Shown here: positions 63,029 to 64,000 of the stretch, piece after piece
Position numbering within the stretch: the first letter of the stretch is position 1
Layout: every line of letters starts with the position of its first letter
Origin: Siphonodentalium dalli
Lineage: Eukaryota; Mollusca; Scaphopoda; Gadilida; Siphonodentaliidae
Direction of reading: 5' to 3'
NCBI GenBank assembly: GCA_032622095.1
Contig: CP136065.1
Span: 114,991,195-115,055,194 of the forward strand
Length of the DNA: 64,000 bases
Translations under genes and position numbers: made by a program
Notes under the pieces: generated by a model
What the model was told of the DNA's origin: nothing
Databases searched by the model: none
Seen by the model: only the letters and a program-made list of their open reading frames with translations

Positions 63029-64000
63029 CATGTAGATGGGAACGACTCATTTTTGGGTCATTCGGCCGAAAACATGGCCGCCAGCAGCCATCTTGGATTT
63101 TACTTTTCTCTTCATGTCTATAAACTAGTATTAGACATTCAAATTTCCACATTCCTAATTGCTCCATTGACTGTAATACATTAAATTGTTCCCTTTCCAA
63201 GTTGAGCTACAGTGTCATTGACACTTTCATATGACTAAATCCTTTAGCACGGGCTACAGGTCGTACCTTTAGTCTGATCATCATAAAATTTGTCATGGCT
63301 GTTGAAATTGGAATGTAGATGAGAACGAGTCATTTTGGGGTCATTTTAACAAAAAACATGGCCGCCAGTGGCCATCTTGGATTCAAAATTCAATCCATTA
63401 GCACAGGCTACAGGTCGTACTGTTCATCTGATCATCATGAAATTTGTCATGGATGTTAATATTGACATGTAGATGGGAACGAGTAACTTTGGGGTCATTC
63501 GGCCCAAAAATATGACCGCCAGCAGCCATCTTGGATTTTACTCTTTGTATGACTAAATTCTTTAGCACGGGCTACAGGTCGTAATTTTAGTCTCATAATC
63601 ATAATATTTCTCATGAATGTTAATAATGACATGTAGATGGGAACGAGTCATTTTGGGGTCATTCGGCTGAAAAACATGGCCTCCAGCAGCAATCTTGGAT
63701 TTTACTCTTTATATGACTAAATCCTTTAGCATTGGCTACAGGTCGTACCTTTAGTCTCATAATCATAAAATTTGTCATGAATGTTAATAATGACATTTAG
63801 ATGGGAACTAGTCATTTTGGGGTCATTCGGCCAAAAAAACATGGCCACCAGCAGCCATCTTGGATTTTACTCTTTGTATGACTAAATCCTTTAGCACGGG
63901 CTACAGGTCGTACCTTTAGTCTGATCATCATAAAATGTGTCAGGGCTATTGAAATTGGAATGTAGATGGGAACAAGTCATTTTGGGGTCATTCGGACAAA
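63029..64000 (-). repeat. Higher-order repeat unit C (partial, shifted junction)
   Basis: Joins ATGGCCAC directly to ATGTAGATGGGAACGACTC, so the register is shifted by 53 bp relative to A-to-B (1,935 versus 1,882). This fits a crossover between different monomers. The window ends inside it. Confidence 0.85.

Larger units (their letters stand above)
58867..64000 (-). repeat. ~163-bp monomer array with 1,882-bp higher-order repeat
   Basis: Begins TTTTTAGCTCAACTTTACTTTG, the mirror of the right ends of the elements at 17.0 and 35.07 kb, so it is an expanded inverted member of that family. More than 30 monomers of ~150-166 bp follow. Each has CTTTAGCACGGGCTACAGG, GTCATTTTGGGGTCATTCGG and CATGGCCGCCAGCAGCCATC then TTGGATTTT. 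The block from ~59144 repeats at 61026 (period 1,882 bp, only a handful of differences seen) and again, with an altered junction, from 63029. The palindromic AGTGTCATTGACACT end module (59395, 61277, 63212) is embedded inside. The array continues past the window. Confidence 0.92.

Noticed and set aside
59144-63200. Three nearly identical 68-79-residue ORFs
   Set aside because: Their conservation is that of the DNA higher-order repeat. No selection on protein is visible, and the frame starts in the middle of a monomer.

Overview
The window is nuclear DNA of a marine-invertebrate-type animal. It is AT-rich, with small coding exons bounded by GT/AG splice sites, long introns, tRNA-derived SINE, LINE and DNA-transposon debris, and many minisatellites. 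It is most likely a lophotrochozoan. A bivalve mollusc is my best guess (inference), because several repeats have the plan known from bivalve pearl/HINE-type elements: tandem ~130-165 bp monomers, then a GACA/GACGG-type microsatellite, then a terminal hairpin followed by CTAAAA. Nothing looks bacterial or phage-like.

The one gene I can identify securely is LRRC59, the ER ribosome-binding leucine-rich-repeat protein. It lies on the minus strand from 44656 (ATG) to 18441 (stop) in seven coding exons, with all splice phases consistent and 319 predicted residues. Its six introns hold most of the recognisable transposons of the window. One hAT-like insertion has a target-site duplication that is the 5' splice site of intron 3. 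Exon 4 is squeezed between a TA-flanked MITE and an 18-bp minisatellite.

Layout: 0-5 kb, a foldback MITE and a 2.5-kb long-TIR transposon with a cysteine-rich (CXC-like) coding remnant. 5.7-9.4 kb, two unrecognised plus-strand coding candidates (5736-6050, with a duplicated motif, and 8622-9287, a strong exon) among repeats. 9.4-17 kb, mainly foldback elements, a hAT-like element and a 160-bp-monomer element. 18.4-44.7 kb, LRRC59. 44.8-51 kb, mostly anonymous sequence with one possible small membrane-protein ORF on the minus strand (50524-50844). 51.5-58.8 kb, inverted repeats of a ~360-bp family, a GC-richer degenerate block and a CG-rich 122-bp repeat. 58.87-64.0 kb, a tandem array of ~163-bp monomers organised in a 1,882-bp higher-order repeat that runs off the window.

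A theme across unrelated repeat families is a recurrent CCAAGATGGC(G/C/T)GCC box, which resembles the YY1/Pho-binding consensus. A second family carries NRF1-like TGCGCATGCGC sites. Both are sequence observations with inferred meaning.
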